DNA of 64,000 nucleotides from Saccharomycopsis malanga (lineage: Eukaryota; Ascomycota; Saccharomycetes; Ascoideales; Saccharomycopsidaceae): contig CP025325.1 in NCBI GenBank assembly GCA_004014935.1, positions 310,001 to 374,000 on the forward strand. The letters run 5' to 3'. The stretch's first letter is position 1. The number at the start of each line of letters is the position of its first letter. A program made the translations under genes and the position numbers. Positions 41,427-50,291 of the stretch are shown here, in pieces. The notes under the pieces are model-generated. The model saw only the letters and a program-made list of their open reading frames with translations, was not told the origin of the DNA and did not search any database.

Positions 41427-44400
41427 TCAGTCATTGAGGATGTTCAGGATTTGCTTCTGCAAGAGATGAACATTTTTGAAGCCATTCAAAGGGTCAGAAT
41501 ACAAGTAATGTTCTAGTTTTTCTCTATGAAACCTGAGGAGGCTGGTATTAGGTAAAGATTGCTGAGTGTTTTTTGGGTTTAATAGAAAGTCAAACAAGGG
41601 AGACCACAAGGACTGTTGCCAATAACGTTTGAGTTTGTATTCCAAGGAGTGTTTATCATTGGACAGTTTGGTGACAATGTATTTGCCAAAGAGCATGGTA
41701 TGAATGACGTTTGCCAACCCGTGGTAGTCTATTTCAAAAGTCCAAGGTTTATTGTGTTGGATTTCGGGACAGTCGTGCAAGTCGGTGTGTTGCAATTTTG
41801 ATTTGAACTGGCAATCATCAGGAAACAAGGACAAGTCGATACTTCTTCCAAAATCAATGAGAGAAACGCCCTGGGTTTCAAACAATGCCTGTGCTTGTTT
41901 TTTAGCAGTGATTTTCCCGTTTATGGAAACGTTGGATAGTTTTATCATGCAGTTGTCAGCTTTGATATCACCATGGATGATGTTTATATCATGCAAATGT
42001 TCTACGGTTTTGATAAGTTTTATAGTGAGAAACATTGCCAAAAGTTCATCCAAACATCCGACTTTGTTCACCAAATCCAACACGTTGCCTTGGTTTTTGT
42101 AGTTGAGAACCATAAAGCTCTCGTCTAGATATTCATAGAATCCTACGGCTTGCACTATATAACTGGATGACGACACGCCTAGTCTAGCGTGTATGGAGTT
42201 GATGATAAAATATTCCCACACATTCGAAGGACTCTCTACTTTGACAGCATATAGCTCACCATCACATTCACATAGATACACTTTGCCATATCCCCCAGCA
42301 CCTATTTGCTTTTTGATGGTGTAGGTTTTCTGGCCTAAAGTTACGGTTTTCGGCTGCCGTTTGTCCTGTAGAAACCTTTTCGCAGTAGGGCTTTGGTAAT
42401 GGTTGAGCTTTTCCTTTGGTATGAGCTTTAATCGAAGGTTTCTGTCAAACGGATCAAAAGTCTTGCAGGTAGCAATGGATTGAGGTAAAGAGTCTTTTGT
42501 ATTAAATGGTTTTATGGCTTCAATTTGATGCTTATTATGGGATGATAAATCAAACGTTTTATCAAATATTGGGTCAGTTTGAGTGTAATTCTTGGATAAT
42601 AAAACTGGTTTTTTGATATTGGAAGTATTGTTAGTTTGGTCAATGGTTGAACTTTCATTTTTGTTATCAAATTTTCCAATGACTGTTTCTTTATTATAAG
42701 TTGAGTTTTCATTTTTGTTATCAAATTTTCCATTGACTGTTTCTTTGTTATGTGTTGAGTTTTCAGTTTTATTATTAGGAAATGAATTATCAAACTTTCC
42801 ATTGATCATTTCTTTATTATTAGTTGAATTTTCAGTTTTATTATTAGGAAATGAATTATCAAACTTTCCATTGATCATTTCTTTATAATTAGTTGAATTT
42901 TCAGTTTTATTAGGAATTAAATTATCAAACTTTCCATTGATCATTTCTTTATTATAAATTGAATTATTCAATAAATTGTCAAATTTTCCATTGGTTAATT
43001 CTTTATTATGAGATGAGTTATCATTAGTTGAGTTTTCAGTTTTATTATCATATTTTCCATTCAATTTCTGTTTATTATGAATTGAATTATCATTAATTGA
43101 ACTATTATCGATTGAAATCTTATTAGCTGAATTATTTATTGAATGAATAAACTTTCCATTGATTATTTCTTTATTATGAGACAAGTTGATATTATTTGAA
43201 TTGTCAGCTTTAGTATCAAAGTTTCCATTGACTAGTTCTTTACTACCAGCTAAATTACTGAACAGATCATCATTTTTGTCAAAGAACATGCTACTTTCAA
43301 CCTGTTTACTAATCAATAAATTGTCCCGTTTTGCAAACAAACCACCTTTAAACTTCTTTTTAACAAATGGCGATGCCTTTCTACTATTTGGTCTTTTAAC
43401 AGGGGTACTTAAAAATACATTATTCACCAAGCTTGGTTCCTCATCAGCTTCAATCACACTCAATTCTGCCACGTCCTCTCCTAACTTGTCTATTCCATAT
43501 TCTTCACCAATTGGTTTCACTTTTTCAATGGTCTGCTTGTTCTCCGTCATTTCCTCCACGCTCTCCTCTTGTCCAAACTCCCCCAAAGTTATCTTCCCTA
43601 CACTCTGGTTGAACATACTGTACACTTCTTTGTTAGCTTCTTTTGTGAAAGCAGTCATTGTTACGGTTGGCGATTTATCTATTGAGCAATCCACTTTTAC
43701 TTTGTCACTCTTTTTCGGCGATTCTTCACACAACTTGTCCAAATCAATTTCCTCTGCAAAGTCTCTTGCAAAATCGTTATTTTCCAACTTGCCCAACAAT
43801 AAGTCTTCACTAGAATCTTTCAAAATGTCATATCTGGTGCCATAGTTGCCTCTCATCAAAGCCAACACTTCGTTAAGACAAAACTCTCCATTACTCGTAT
43901 GTAAGAAATCTAAATTTACATCCAATTTTTCCGGATTCTTTCCGGTCTGCTCCACCACTTTATAAACCGGAACGTGGGCATCCTGTCTCAAGTCATCATC
44001 TCTATAAACAACCACTTTTTCAACGGTCTTTTTTCCCTCTTGGTGCCGCTGTTTCAACACCTGTCCTACCCAGGGCTTGGCATCTATTCTGTTTTCTTTG
44101 GTTCTACTGGCTACAGTACCAAACTCGTTCCATCCCCCTGTTTTGAACATTACTCTGGATTCCTCATCCATATCTGTATATACTGAGATTTTTTTTGATT
44201 TGTTTCCAATGATTTCCGACCGACTTCTTTCCGGGATGCCGTGTCTTACTTCCGACCGACTTCCTTCCGGAATGCCGTGTCCTACTTCCGACCTATCGAC
44301 TTGTACACTGGCGCCCTCCGTAGCCAAATATCCGCCTTTAACTCCGAGGGCAGTCCTCTGTGGAAACGGATCACCGGCTTCTACATCTTCAACCACCATA

Positions 44401-44987
44401 TTGACGGCCATTCGCTGCCGAAACTCATTGTACCGAGTCTGCAACCGCCGGAGAGGCCGCGCCTCCACCAACAAGCCTCGTTGGTATACTTGGTTCGCTT
44501 GCTCAAACCGGCGGTGGAGCTCCAATAATTTGGCATACTCCTCGTAATACAGCGCCAACTGTACGCCAATCTCCTTCCGGTACATGAATACGAACACGTC
44601 AACCGGTTGGTCGGAATACGTCGCATACCGGAGCCATACTTTGAGATACCGGGGGTCGTTCCTATATATCGACCAGTCCTGAAACTGACGCGTACATCTT
44701 TCTAAAACATTTACTAACCTATTAGCTACAGTAGCACCTCCTGGAAAGTTCAACTCAATCCATTTGATGTACTCTACAAACGTCTCCAAAGGATCATCCA
44801 AATCATCGCATTCGTTTATGAGCATCTCATACTCGGCCTGCTGCTCTAATTGAGCCTCTTTCAACTCACCGACCGGATTGGAGAAAATACTTGCCAATGC
44901 GGACGCAGACCGACCTTCATCGCTCGGCCGAATGTTCTCTTTGATATTTTCAAGAATATCAAAGTCTGTGGGCGCCCTGTTTTCCAT
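41427..44987 (-). CDS. BUB1: spindle checkpoint kinase Bub1/Mad3 (single MadBub type)
   Basis: 1186 aa from the ATG at 44985-44987 (upstream frame only from a TTG). The N-terminal Mad3/Bub1 TPR region (about 45-190) has YIKWIELNFP and DWSIYRNDPRYLKVWLRYA. A KEN box lies at 16-18 (NIKENIRP), a second KEN at about 297, and a Bub3-binding GLEBS-like stretch at about 345-375. Residues about 595-780 are Asn/Lys-rich repeats (NGKFDN, NKTENST). The C-terminal kinase (about 895-1186) has GAGGYGKVYLC, YAVKVE, IHGDIKADN (Gly replaces Arg, as in Bub1) and DFGRSID. Having both the KEN boxes of Mad3 and the kinase of Bub1 suggests the unduplicated ancestral form. It acts at kinetochores through Bub3 and Spc105. 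Confidence 0.95.
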   Translation of the reverse strand: MENRAPTDFDILENIKENIRPSDEGRSASALASIFSNPVGELKEAQLEQQAEYEMLINECDDLDDPLETFVEYIKWIELNFPGGATVANRLVNVLERCTRQFQDWSIYRNDPRYLKVWLRYATYSDQPVDVFVFMYRKEIGVQLALYYEEYAKLLELHRRFEQANQVYQRGLLVEARPLRRLQTRYNEFRQRMAVNMVVEDVEAGDPFPQRTALGVKGGYLATEGASVQVDRSEVGHGIPEGSRSEVRHGIPERSRSEIIGNKSKKISVYTDMDEESRVMFKTGGWNEFGTVASRTKENRIDAKPWVGQVLKQRHQEGKKTVEKVVVYRDDDLRQDAHVPVYKVVEQTGKNPEKLDVNLDFLHTSNGEFCLNEVLALMRGNYGTRYDILKDSSEDLLLGKLENNDFARDFAEEIDLDKLCEESPKKSDKVKVDCSIDKSPTVTMTAFTKEANKEVYSMFNQSVGKITLGEFGQEESVEEMTENKQTIEKVKPIGEEYGIDKLGEDVAELSVIEADEEPSLVNNVFLSTPVKRPNSRKASPFVKKKFKGGLFAKRDNLLISKQVESSMFFDKNDDLFSNLAGSKELVNGNFDTKADNSNNINLSHNKEIINGKFIHSINNSANKISIDNSSINDNSIHNKQKLNGKYDNKTENSTNDNSSHNKELTNGKFDNLLNNSIYNKEMINGKFDNLIPNKTENSTNYKEMINGKFDNSFPNNKTENSTNNKEMINGKFDNSFPNNKTENSTHNKETVNGKFDNKNENSTYNKETVIGKFDNKNESSTIDQTNNTSNIKKPVLLSKNYTQTDPIFDKTFDLSSHNKHQIEAIKPFNTKDSLPQSIATCKTFDPFDRNLRLKLIPKEKLNHYQSPTAKRFLQDKRQPKTVTLGQKTYTIKKQIGAGGYGKVYLCECDGELYAVKVESPSNVWEYFIINSIHARLGVSSSSYIVQAVGFYEYLDESFMVLNYKNQGNVLDLVNKVGCLDELLAMFLTIKLIKTVEHLHDINIIHGDIKADNCMIKLSNVSINGKITAKKQAQALFETQGVSLIDFGRSIDLSLFPDDCQFKSKLQHTDLHDCPEIQHNKPWTFEIDYHGLANVIHTMLFGKYIVTKLSNDKHSLEYKLKRYWQQSLWSPLFDFLLNPKNTQQSLPNTSLLRFHREKLEHYLYSDPLNGFKNVHLLQKQILNILND
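42650..43200 (-). repeat. coding repeats in the BUB1 linker
   Basis: About ten degenerate copies of a unit encoding NKETVNGKFDNKTENST-like peptide, 40-70 bp each. Some neighbouring units (42770-42900) are nearly identical, so the array is likely to vary in length between strains. Confidence 0.8.
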
Positions 44988-45131
44988 ATTAGCTCTCTTG
45001 TCGTCTCGTTGGAGCAATATATAGTGATAAAAAATGTTGTTTATTTACTCTTCAAGGTAGTATTATGCGATGATATGTGCGATGGTGTGGTTGATGCGTG
45101 GGGATGCCTGCCGGTGCATCATGGTGCATGC

Positions 45132-45265
<134 letters not shown>

Positions 45266-45440
45266 TTGGATGATTGAAATTGTTTAGTGTTTTTTTCTTT
45301 AAATTTTTACAGTAGGATGATAAAAACAGCTCTCCTTGAAAGATATAGGTGAAATAATGAATATACATATTTAAAGTTTGAATAATCTCAATAAATAAAG
45401 ACCTATATATATATAATTTACTACTAATTCTATTTAATTA

Positions 45441-45572
45441 GCCACTGGGCAGCTAACAATGACTGGGACATGATTGGGCTTTCCCCACTGGGTTTTTACC
45501 AAGGCCCCTTGGACACAGCGCGTATATACGAAACTGATATGTACTGGGCTTGAAATATATGATATTATTATT
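45441..45572 (+). mobile_element. tRNA-derived SINE, copy 10, internally deleted
   Basis: Head start GCCACTGGGC, most of the head and body missing, then GGACATGATTGGGCTTTCCC and the tail GCGTATATACGAAACTGATA. Flanks ATTCTATTTAATTA (45427-45440) and ATTCTGTCTAACTA (45573-45586) match at 11 of 14 bases, consistent with an older, diverged target-site duplication. Confidence 0.8.
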
Positions 45573-46354
45573 ATTCTGTCTAACTAAATTGATACAATCC
45601 AATTTGCAGTCAATATACAACTTTCGTAATGTAATTAAGCAAACCAAAAATTACAATATCATTTAACGGTTTGCAACTTTAAACTTGAATAGAAATAAAC
45701 GAACCAAGGTGTCAAGCTTATTGATGAGCACATCAAGAGCCTCACAACATATCCAACGTATAGTAAAAATTAAAATATACTAGTTTGACAATACATAATG
45801 ATAATTATCAAATATAAGCTCCTATGAAAACCTCTAATAAACTGTACCTTTTTTATCTCTTAAGATGCACGTTTTCTTGGAAAAGAAGCTCAATTAAACG
45901 CTGGAGGGAGCACAAATAAGACCGAAAACAATGGAATAACATCAAGAAACAACAACCCTTTTTGAGGGGTGAAAGACACAACTGTTAACAAATTATGTGC
46001 TATTTTTGGCAAAATGATACTTTTTCACTGTTTAACAGTTTATTTAAGCCAAATGTCAAAACAAACTGAATGGTATAAAACCCTGAGATGAAGACTATAG
46101 GGGTATACTTGTTTGCATGGTTTTGTTTTGCTGTAAATACTCTTAAATATGGTTTAAAAGAACCCAGTTTTTGGAAAAATTGACAATTTTCTGTTATATC
46201 GAATAATTATTCAAAAGTCCAACATTGTCTATTATAAATAGCATTATAATATAATAGCAAAATTGAAAATGCTAAGGAATGATTTTTCAAATCAAAATTG
46301 CCTGAATATTGCAGGTTTAATTCAATAAAATGTTTAATAATTTTTCCAAAACGA

Positions 46355-46456
46355 CGACTGCGCGAATCGAGTCCCGAAACCTAAAGTGAGGAACGCCACA
46401 CTTGTTTTGCAGACTATTTTGCGTGGCGCATGGCCCAACCAACTCGGCCACCTGGT
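46355..46456 (-). pseudogene. tRNA-like sequence related to repeat family B
   Basis: On the minus strand: TGGCCGAGTTGG (A box), a perfect 6-bp stem CGCCAC/GTGGCG around a 23-nt loop, then CCTCACTTTAGGTTT and ACTCGATTC (B box). CCTCACTTTAGGTTT is shared with the repeat at 20898-21060. The acceptor and T stems do not pair. It resembles a class II tRNA with an intron, decayed, and may be close to the source of family B. Confidence 0.5.
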
Positions 46457-46472
46457 AATAGTAAGGCATTTT

Positions 46473-46590
46473 TATAATATCCTATATTTTGCCCCCAGTG
46501 AATATCAGTTTCGTATTAGCCACTGGGCCATCCTGTCAGGTCTTTTTCTCTTCTCCGAGAGAACGAGACATCCGGCCCACTGGTCCATAA
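46473..46590 (-). mobile_element. tRNA-derived SINE, copy 11, internally deleted
   Basis: On the plus strand: ATAATATCCTATATTTTGCC, CCCAGTGAATATCAGTTTCG, then directly the head segment GTCAGGTCTTTTTCTCTTCT and CCGAGAG. This is the minus orientation; the body is missing and the head is rearranged. Confidence 0.7.
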
Positions 46591-46867
46591 TAATATATTG
46601 ATAAATTACTTGTAAATGCTTCCCTCAGCAAGTCTATTGACTTGCTCTGCCTAAAACAGGTGAAAAAGAACAGCAATTGCTGATGATATTGAATAATAAC
46701 CAAAAGAAAGCATAATAATGCATAACAAAAGCTGCTAGAATTACATAAAAATCAAGTAAACTATGAAATAATACAATAAGCTAATCCAAAGGAAAAATAG
46801 AAGAATTGAAAGAAGACAAATCATTTCATCAGACAATAAAATAGAAAGAACAAAGAAAAAAAACAAC

Positions 46868-47337
46868 TCAATAATAACGCCAAAAGTTACGGTCATAATC
46901 CACAGTAACACTTTTATCTCTGCCATAAATCTTCTGCCACTCAAAAAACCCACCTCGTAAAACATAAACGTTGAAATGGTCATCTTCCTGAAGAGACCTG
47001 AGAAATTTGAGGGCCGAAGAAGGGCCTCTTTGCTGCGATAAAGCACAATGAAAGACAATATCTTGGCAATCTTCGATTTCCTCGATCAAATCAAACACCC
47101 TGCTTTCAAAGGTGCATGAGGCATAATGGCGTGAGCCTCTGATATGCCCCTAAACCGTTGTTAGTAGATTTTTTGCAACCCAATAGGGCCAAAAACAATA
47201 CATACTCCAGCATAATCACCATCTCGAACATCGACTATGGCAAATTTTCCGTGCTCAGAACGTCCGGAATCAAGCCACGACTTTAACACCTGTGGCTCAA
47301 GATACTTTAACGAAGTTACACCATAGCGGGACATCAT
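46868..47337 (-). CDS. YCH1: Ych1/Arr2-like rhodanese-fold phosphatase, spliced
   Basis: Two exons on the minus strand: 47337-47206 and 47149-46868, giving 137 aa. The 56-nt intron (47205-47150) has GTATGT, CTACTAAC and TAG, all canonical for yeast. Exon 1 encodes MMSRYGVTSLKYLEPQVL and AIVDVRDGDYAG; exon 2 opens GHIRGSRHYA. The active-site loop is HCALSQQRGPS (C-x5-R), followed by VYVLRGGFFEWQ. This closely follows yeast Ych1 (FHCMLSQQRGPS, LWVLRGGFSRWQ, 148 aa) and the related arsenate reductase Arr2. The first of two adjacent ATGs is used. The family hydrolyses phosphate esters or reduces arsenate in the cytosol. Divergent from the CRH gene. Confidence 0.93.
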
Positions 47338-47670
47338 GTATGTATTAATAATTACTGATGATAAGATTTAAACCCTCAAGCAAAAAAACGCCAGTTATAT
47401 TGCCATTAAAGCTTCCTCAGATGTATATAAATCATCATGCACCGGCACCGGAAAGCAGCGAAAATATATATAATTATATAGAAAAAATGCTCCAATCACA
47501 TGAAAATATGCGCCCTGATGCAGGAACGTACTTTTAATGCATAGTGCTGCATGTGTCATGTCACACATCCTTACATACCTCCGGACACCAGGTCATTTGT
47601 GGTGAGGGCTGAACATGAGCTATATATATGTATGTATGGAAGATATTGATTGTGAGGGAAAGTTTTAAGT
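47338..47670. promoter_or_regulatory. divergent promoter region YCH1 / CRH-type gene
   Basis: 333 bp between two divergent starts. Several TATATATA-like runs lie at 47464-47475 and 47621-47632, the latter 40-50 bp before the CRH start. No specific factor site is recognised. Confidence 0.4.
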
Positions 47671-48756
47671 ATGGCAAATAAAAATGAAATGTATTTCAAA
47701 GTAATTAGTTTATTTGTATTTATTTGGTTTGCAATTGCAGAGGAGATTAAGCCCTGCAATCCTCTTGAGGATAAGAAATGCGACGGGCTGACCAGAGCTC
47801 TTTCACGAACTGTAGTTGATACATTTTCAGACCCTTCGCCATTGTTTGGGCGGTATTCTGAAAGAGGAGATGTTGTTTATGGTGAGGATGGGCTTAAATT
47901 GGTGATTAACCAAAGATTTGATAATCCATCATTGAAATCCAGTGCTTATATCTTATTTGGAAAAGTAGAAGTCATAGCAAAGTCTGCACCAGGAAGAGGA
48001 ATCATTTCCAGTGTATTTTTACAGAGCGATGATTTGGACGAAATTGACTTGGAATGGATTGGCAGCAATCCTTCTGCGGTTCAAACCAATTACTTTGCAA
48101 AAGGCGATGTTAGAGATTATAGTAGAGGAGAATATCATCATGTGGAAGATGCGCATGATATGTTCCATAATTATACGATTGATTGGTCAAACGAGAGAAT
48201 GTTGTTTTTCGTTGACAACGAACAGGTCCGTAGAGTAGACAATAATGAACAGACACAAGAATATGGGTATCCTCAATCACCAATGGCGGTTTTCATTGGC
48301 ATTTGGGTTGGAGGAGACGTTAGTAATAGCCAAGGAACCATAGATTGGGCTGGCGGACTCACAGATTACACTGAATGTCCTTACGAAATGGAGGTTAAAC
48401 AGATTATTGTTACAGATTATTCATCTGGATCGAATTACAAATATACCGATAAGTCTGGCGAATGGACATCTATTCGGAGCATTGGAGGCAAAGTAAACGA
48501 ACGGATGGAACAGGCAAATATGGAGTTTAATATTCTTGCCAATGGAGGTGCTTTGGATAATGACATGGAATCCATGAGAAAAGAACTTTTACTGGACCAA
48601 CAAGAAGATGAAGCCGAAGACGTCTACAATAGACGATCCTTTGTACAGTTTTCATTGTCACAGGAATCGTCTGGAGAATCCAACATGTCACGATTGAAAA
48701 TATCCAATTTCAAAACCTTGTTGCTGGTTTGTTCTGTTTTGTTGCTAGTATTTTAA
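47671..48756 (+). CDS. CRH-family chitin-glucan transglycosylase, GPI-anchored
   Basis: 361 aa, glycoside hydrolase family 16. A signal peptide spans about residues 1-23 (ISLFVFIWFAIAEE). The catalytic motif DEIDLEWIG lies at about 124-132, with the nucleophile and acid/base Glu in the usual ExDxE spacing. It continues with QTNYFAKGD, YTIDWS and IGIWVGGD of the CRH group. A Ser-rich stretch and hydrophobic end (LLLVCSVLLLVF) form a GPI-attachment signal. It cross-links chitin to beta-glucan in the cell wall. There is no N-terminal CBM18 domain of the Utr2 type, so it is closest to Crh1/Crh12 forms; the exact orthologue is undecided. An acidic segment (QQEDEAEDVY) precedes the GPI region. Confidence 0.92.
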   Translation: MANKNEMYFKVISLFVFIWFAIAEEIKPCNPLEDKKCDGLTRALSRTVVDTFSDPSPLFGRYSERGDVVYGEDGLKLVINQRFDNPSLKSSAYILFGKVEVIAKSAPGRGIISSVFLQSDDLDEIDLEWIGSNPSAVQTNYFAKGDVRDYSRGEYHHVEDAHDMFHNYTIDWSNERMLFFVDNEQVRRVDNNEQTQEYGYPQSPMAVFIGIWVGGDVSNSQGTIDWAGGLTDYTECPYEMEVKQIIVTDYSSGSNYKYTDKSGEWTSIRSIGGKVNERMEQANMEFNILANGGALDNDMESMRKELLLDQQEDEAEDVYNRRSFVQFSLSQESSGESNMSRLKISNFKTLLLVCSVLLLVF

Positions 48757-48920
48757 TATATTTTGAAACATAATTGATTAATGATTGTTCTGTAGCCATT
48801 GGATAGATGTAATTGTTATTATTTGTTATTATTTGTTAGCCTTTCTTAGTAAATCAACACCGGTCTTTCTTAACATTACTAAAAATTAACGTAGTCCATG
48901 ATTTTTTTTACAACGACCCT

Positions 48921-49106
48921 TTATAATAATATATTTCGGGCCCAGTGAATATTAGTTTCGTATTTTAGACATTTACACTTGCTTGTTCAGCATTATAAAA
49001 AAATGTTCATGGTGGGAATCGAACTCGTGCTCCTGTTAGGTCTTTTTCCTTGTTCTTCAACAGCACTGAGCCATAATACAACTGAGCCATACGGCCCAGC
49101 GGCTAA
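48921..49106 (-). mobile_element. tRNA-derived SINE, copy 12
   Basis: On the plus strand: tail end ATATTTCGGGCCCAGTGAAT, a deletion that removes most of the tail, body GACATTTACACTTGCTTGTT, B box GGGAATCGAACTCGTG, and two A-box-like TGAGCCAT segments, the last with GAGCCATACGGCCCAG. This is the minus orientation. Confidence 0.8.
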
Positions 49107-49134
49107 GTCCATTTTTATTAGTATTATTATTATA

Positions 49135-49246
49135 GCCGCTGCCTAGTGGCCAGCGCTCTTGAAAAAAACCTAGCAGGTCCAAGGCTTCGATTCCCAACTA
49201 CAAAAACTTTTTACTTGCTGCTTATACAGTGCTAAACATGACTTTA
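49135..49246 (+). mobile_element. tRNA-derived SINE, copy 13, 3'-truncated
   Basis: Head GCCGCTGCCTAGTGGCCAGC, CCTAGCAGG, B box GGCTTCGATTCCCAAC and the start of the body (CTGCTTATACAGTGCTAAAC). The tail is missing. It is head-to-head with copy 12. Confidence 0.75.
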
Positions 49247-49441
49247 CAAATCAATGGAATTGATACGTATTGCGATAAGACATATAAGAGATATTCCATA
49301 CGGTATTACCCTCCCGTAATTTTTCAAGATGAGATTTCCACGGCGATATTTCACTATATGTTTATGATAATAAAGTGTTCTTTTTGAAAGAGTATCACGA
49401 TAAATAACAGTTTTGAAATTGATAAAATAACCTCAATTGCA

Positions 49442-49891
49442 ATGACTACTATTCCTGATAATTTTAAAGCACAAATCAATCAAGGTGTTCCTGGCAATGT
49501 AAAAGCAAGACCAGATCCATTACCTGTTGGTAAGAAAATCACACCAAACAAGAAGAATCCTTGTAAAATCAGCACTTCTTTTGAAGATGCGACCACCAAT
49601 GTCACTGTTGGTGGCAGAAGTGGTGATTCTGCTCAAGTTTTCGAAGAAGTTGAAGAAGCTTTGAAAAAAGAAGATTATTCTACAGCTATTAGATCTCTTT
49701 ATTATCTTAAGCTTTCTACTTTTTATAACGAAGATGCTGCCAATGTATGGGCTTATATTGCCTTTGCTTTTGCTCATCTTGGTTTCTCTGAACATGTGGG
49801 ATTTGCTTTGAAAAAGGTCAGAGAAGCTGGTTTGGATCAAACCGTTTTGAAACCGGAAGTTATGGTTGAATTGAAAAAGGCTAGCAATTGA
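49442..49891 (+). CDS. unrecognised 149-aa protein
   Basis: ATG at 49442 in good context (GCAATGAC). Residues 1-55 are Pro/Lys/Asn-rich and probably unstructured (DPLPVGKKITPNKKNPC). Residues about 60-145 are strongly helical, with VFEEVEEALKKEDYSTAI, NVWAYIAFAFAHLGFSEHVG and FALKKVREAGLD; the helix pairs have TPR-like spacing but no clear TPR consensus. There is no signal peptide or membrane segment. Codon use (GCTTTG, GGTTTC) is regular and the frame is clean, so it is probably a real gene. Function is unknown. Confidence 0.75.
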   Translation: MTTIPDNFKAQINQGVPGNVKARPDPLPVGKKITPNKKNPCKISTSFEDATTNVTVGGRSGDSAQVFEEVEEALKKEDYSTAIRSLYYLKLSTFYNEDAANVWAYIAFAFAHLGFSEHVGFALKKVREAGLDQTVLKPEVMVELKKASN

Positions 49892-50291
49892 TAGATAGAT
49901 ACGTTTTTAGTAATTGATATGTTTATTATTTAGTTGAATAATGTTAATATTTGCCAAATAAATGTTTATTAGCAATCAGTTGGTTCAAATATGTAAATAT
50001 TTGACAAAAAAATTAGTAGTAGTTGGCTACCCTTTCATAATAACTTAATTCATAATATTCATTTACTACAAAAAATAGTATTCGTCGTCCATTCATAATG
50101 TCAATTCTCTCCTAATTCATTATTGCTCCTTCCCTATTAGGTAATAGTCCCACTCCCTTGTCTATTGTGTCACGTGACCAAAATCATAGCAATATAAGCA
50201 AAATTTTCTTATATTAGGGGAATGTATTTATAAGAGGAACTGGAGTGATTTTTTCTCTTTGAAAAAGAAGATATCAATACAGTGAATAAAT
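49892..50291. promoter_or_regulatory. spacer with palindromic E-box, upstream of the carrier gene
   Basis: 400 bp. GTCACGTGAC at 50169-50178, 115-125 bp upstream of the carrier start, is a perfect palindrome with the CACGTG core read by Cbf1/Pho4-type bHLH factors. Nothing else is recognised. Confidence 0.5.

Larger units (their letters stand above)
48757..49441. other. intergenic, mostly SINE sequence
   Basis: About 690 bp between the CRH gene and the 149-aa gene. Two SINE copies in opposite orientation (48921-49106 and 49135-49246) lie head to head. Confidence 0.5.
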
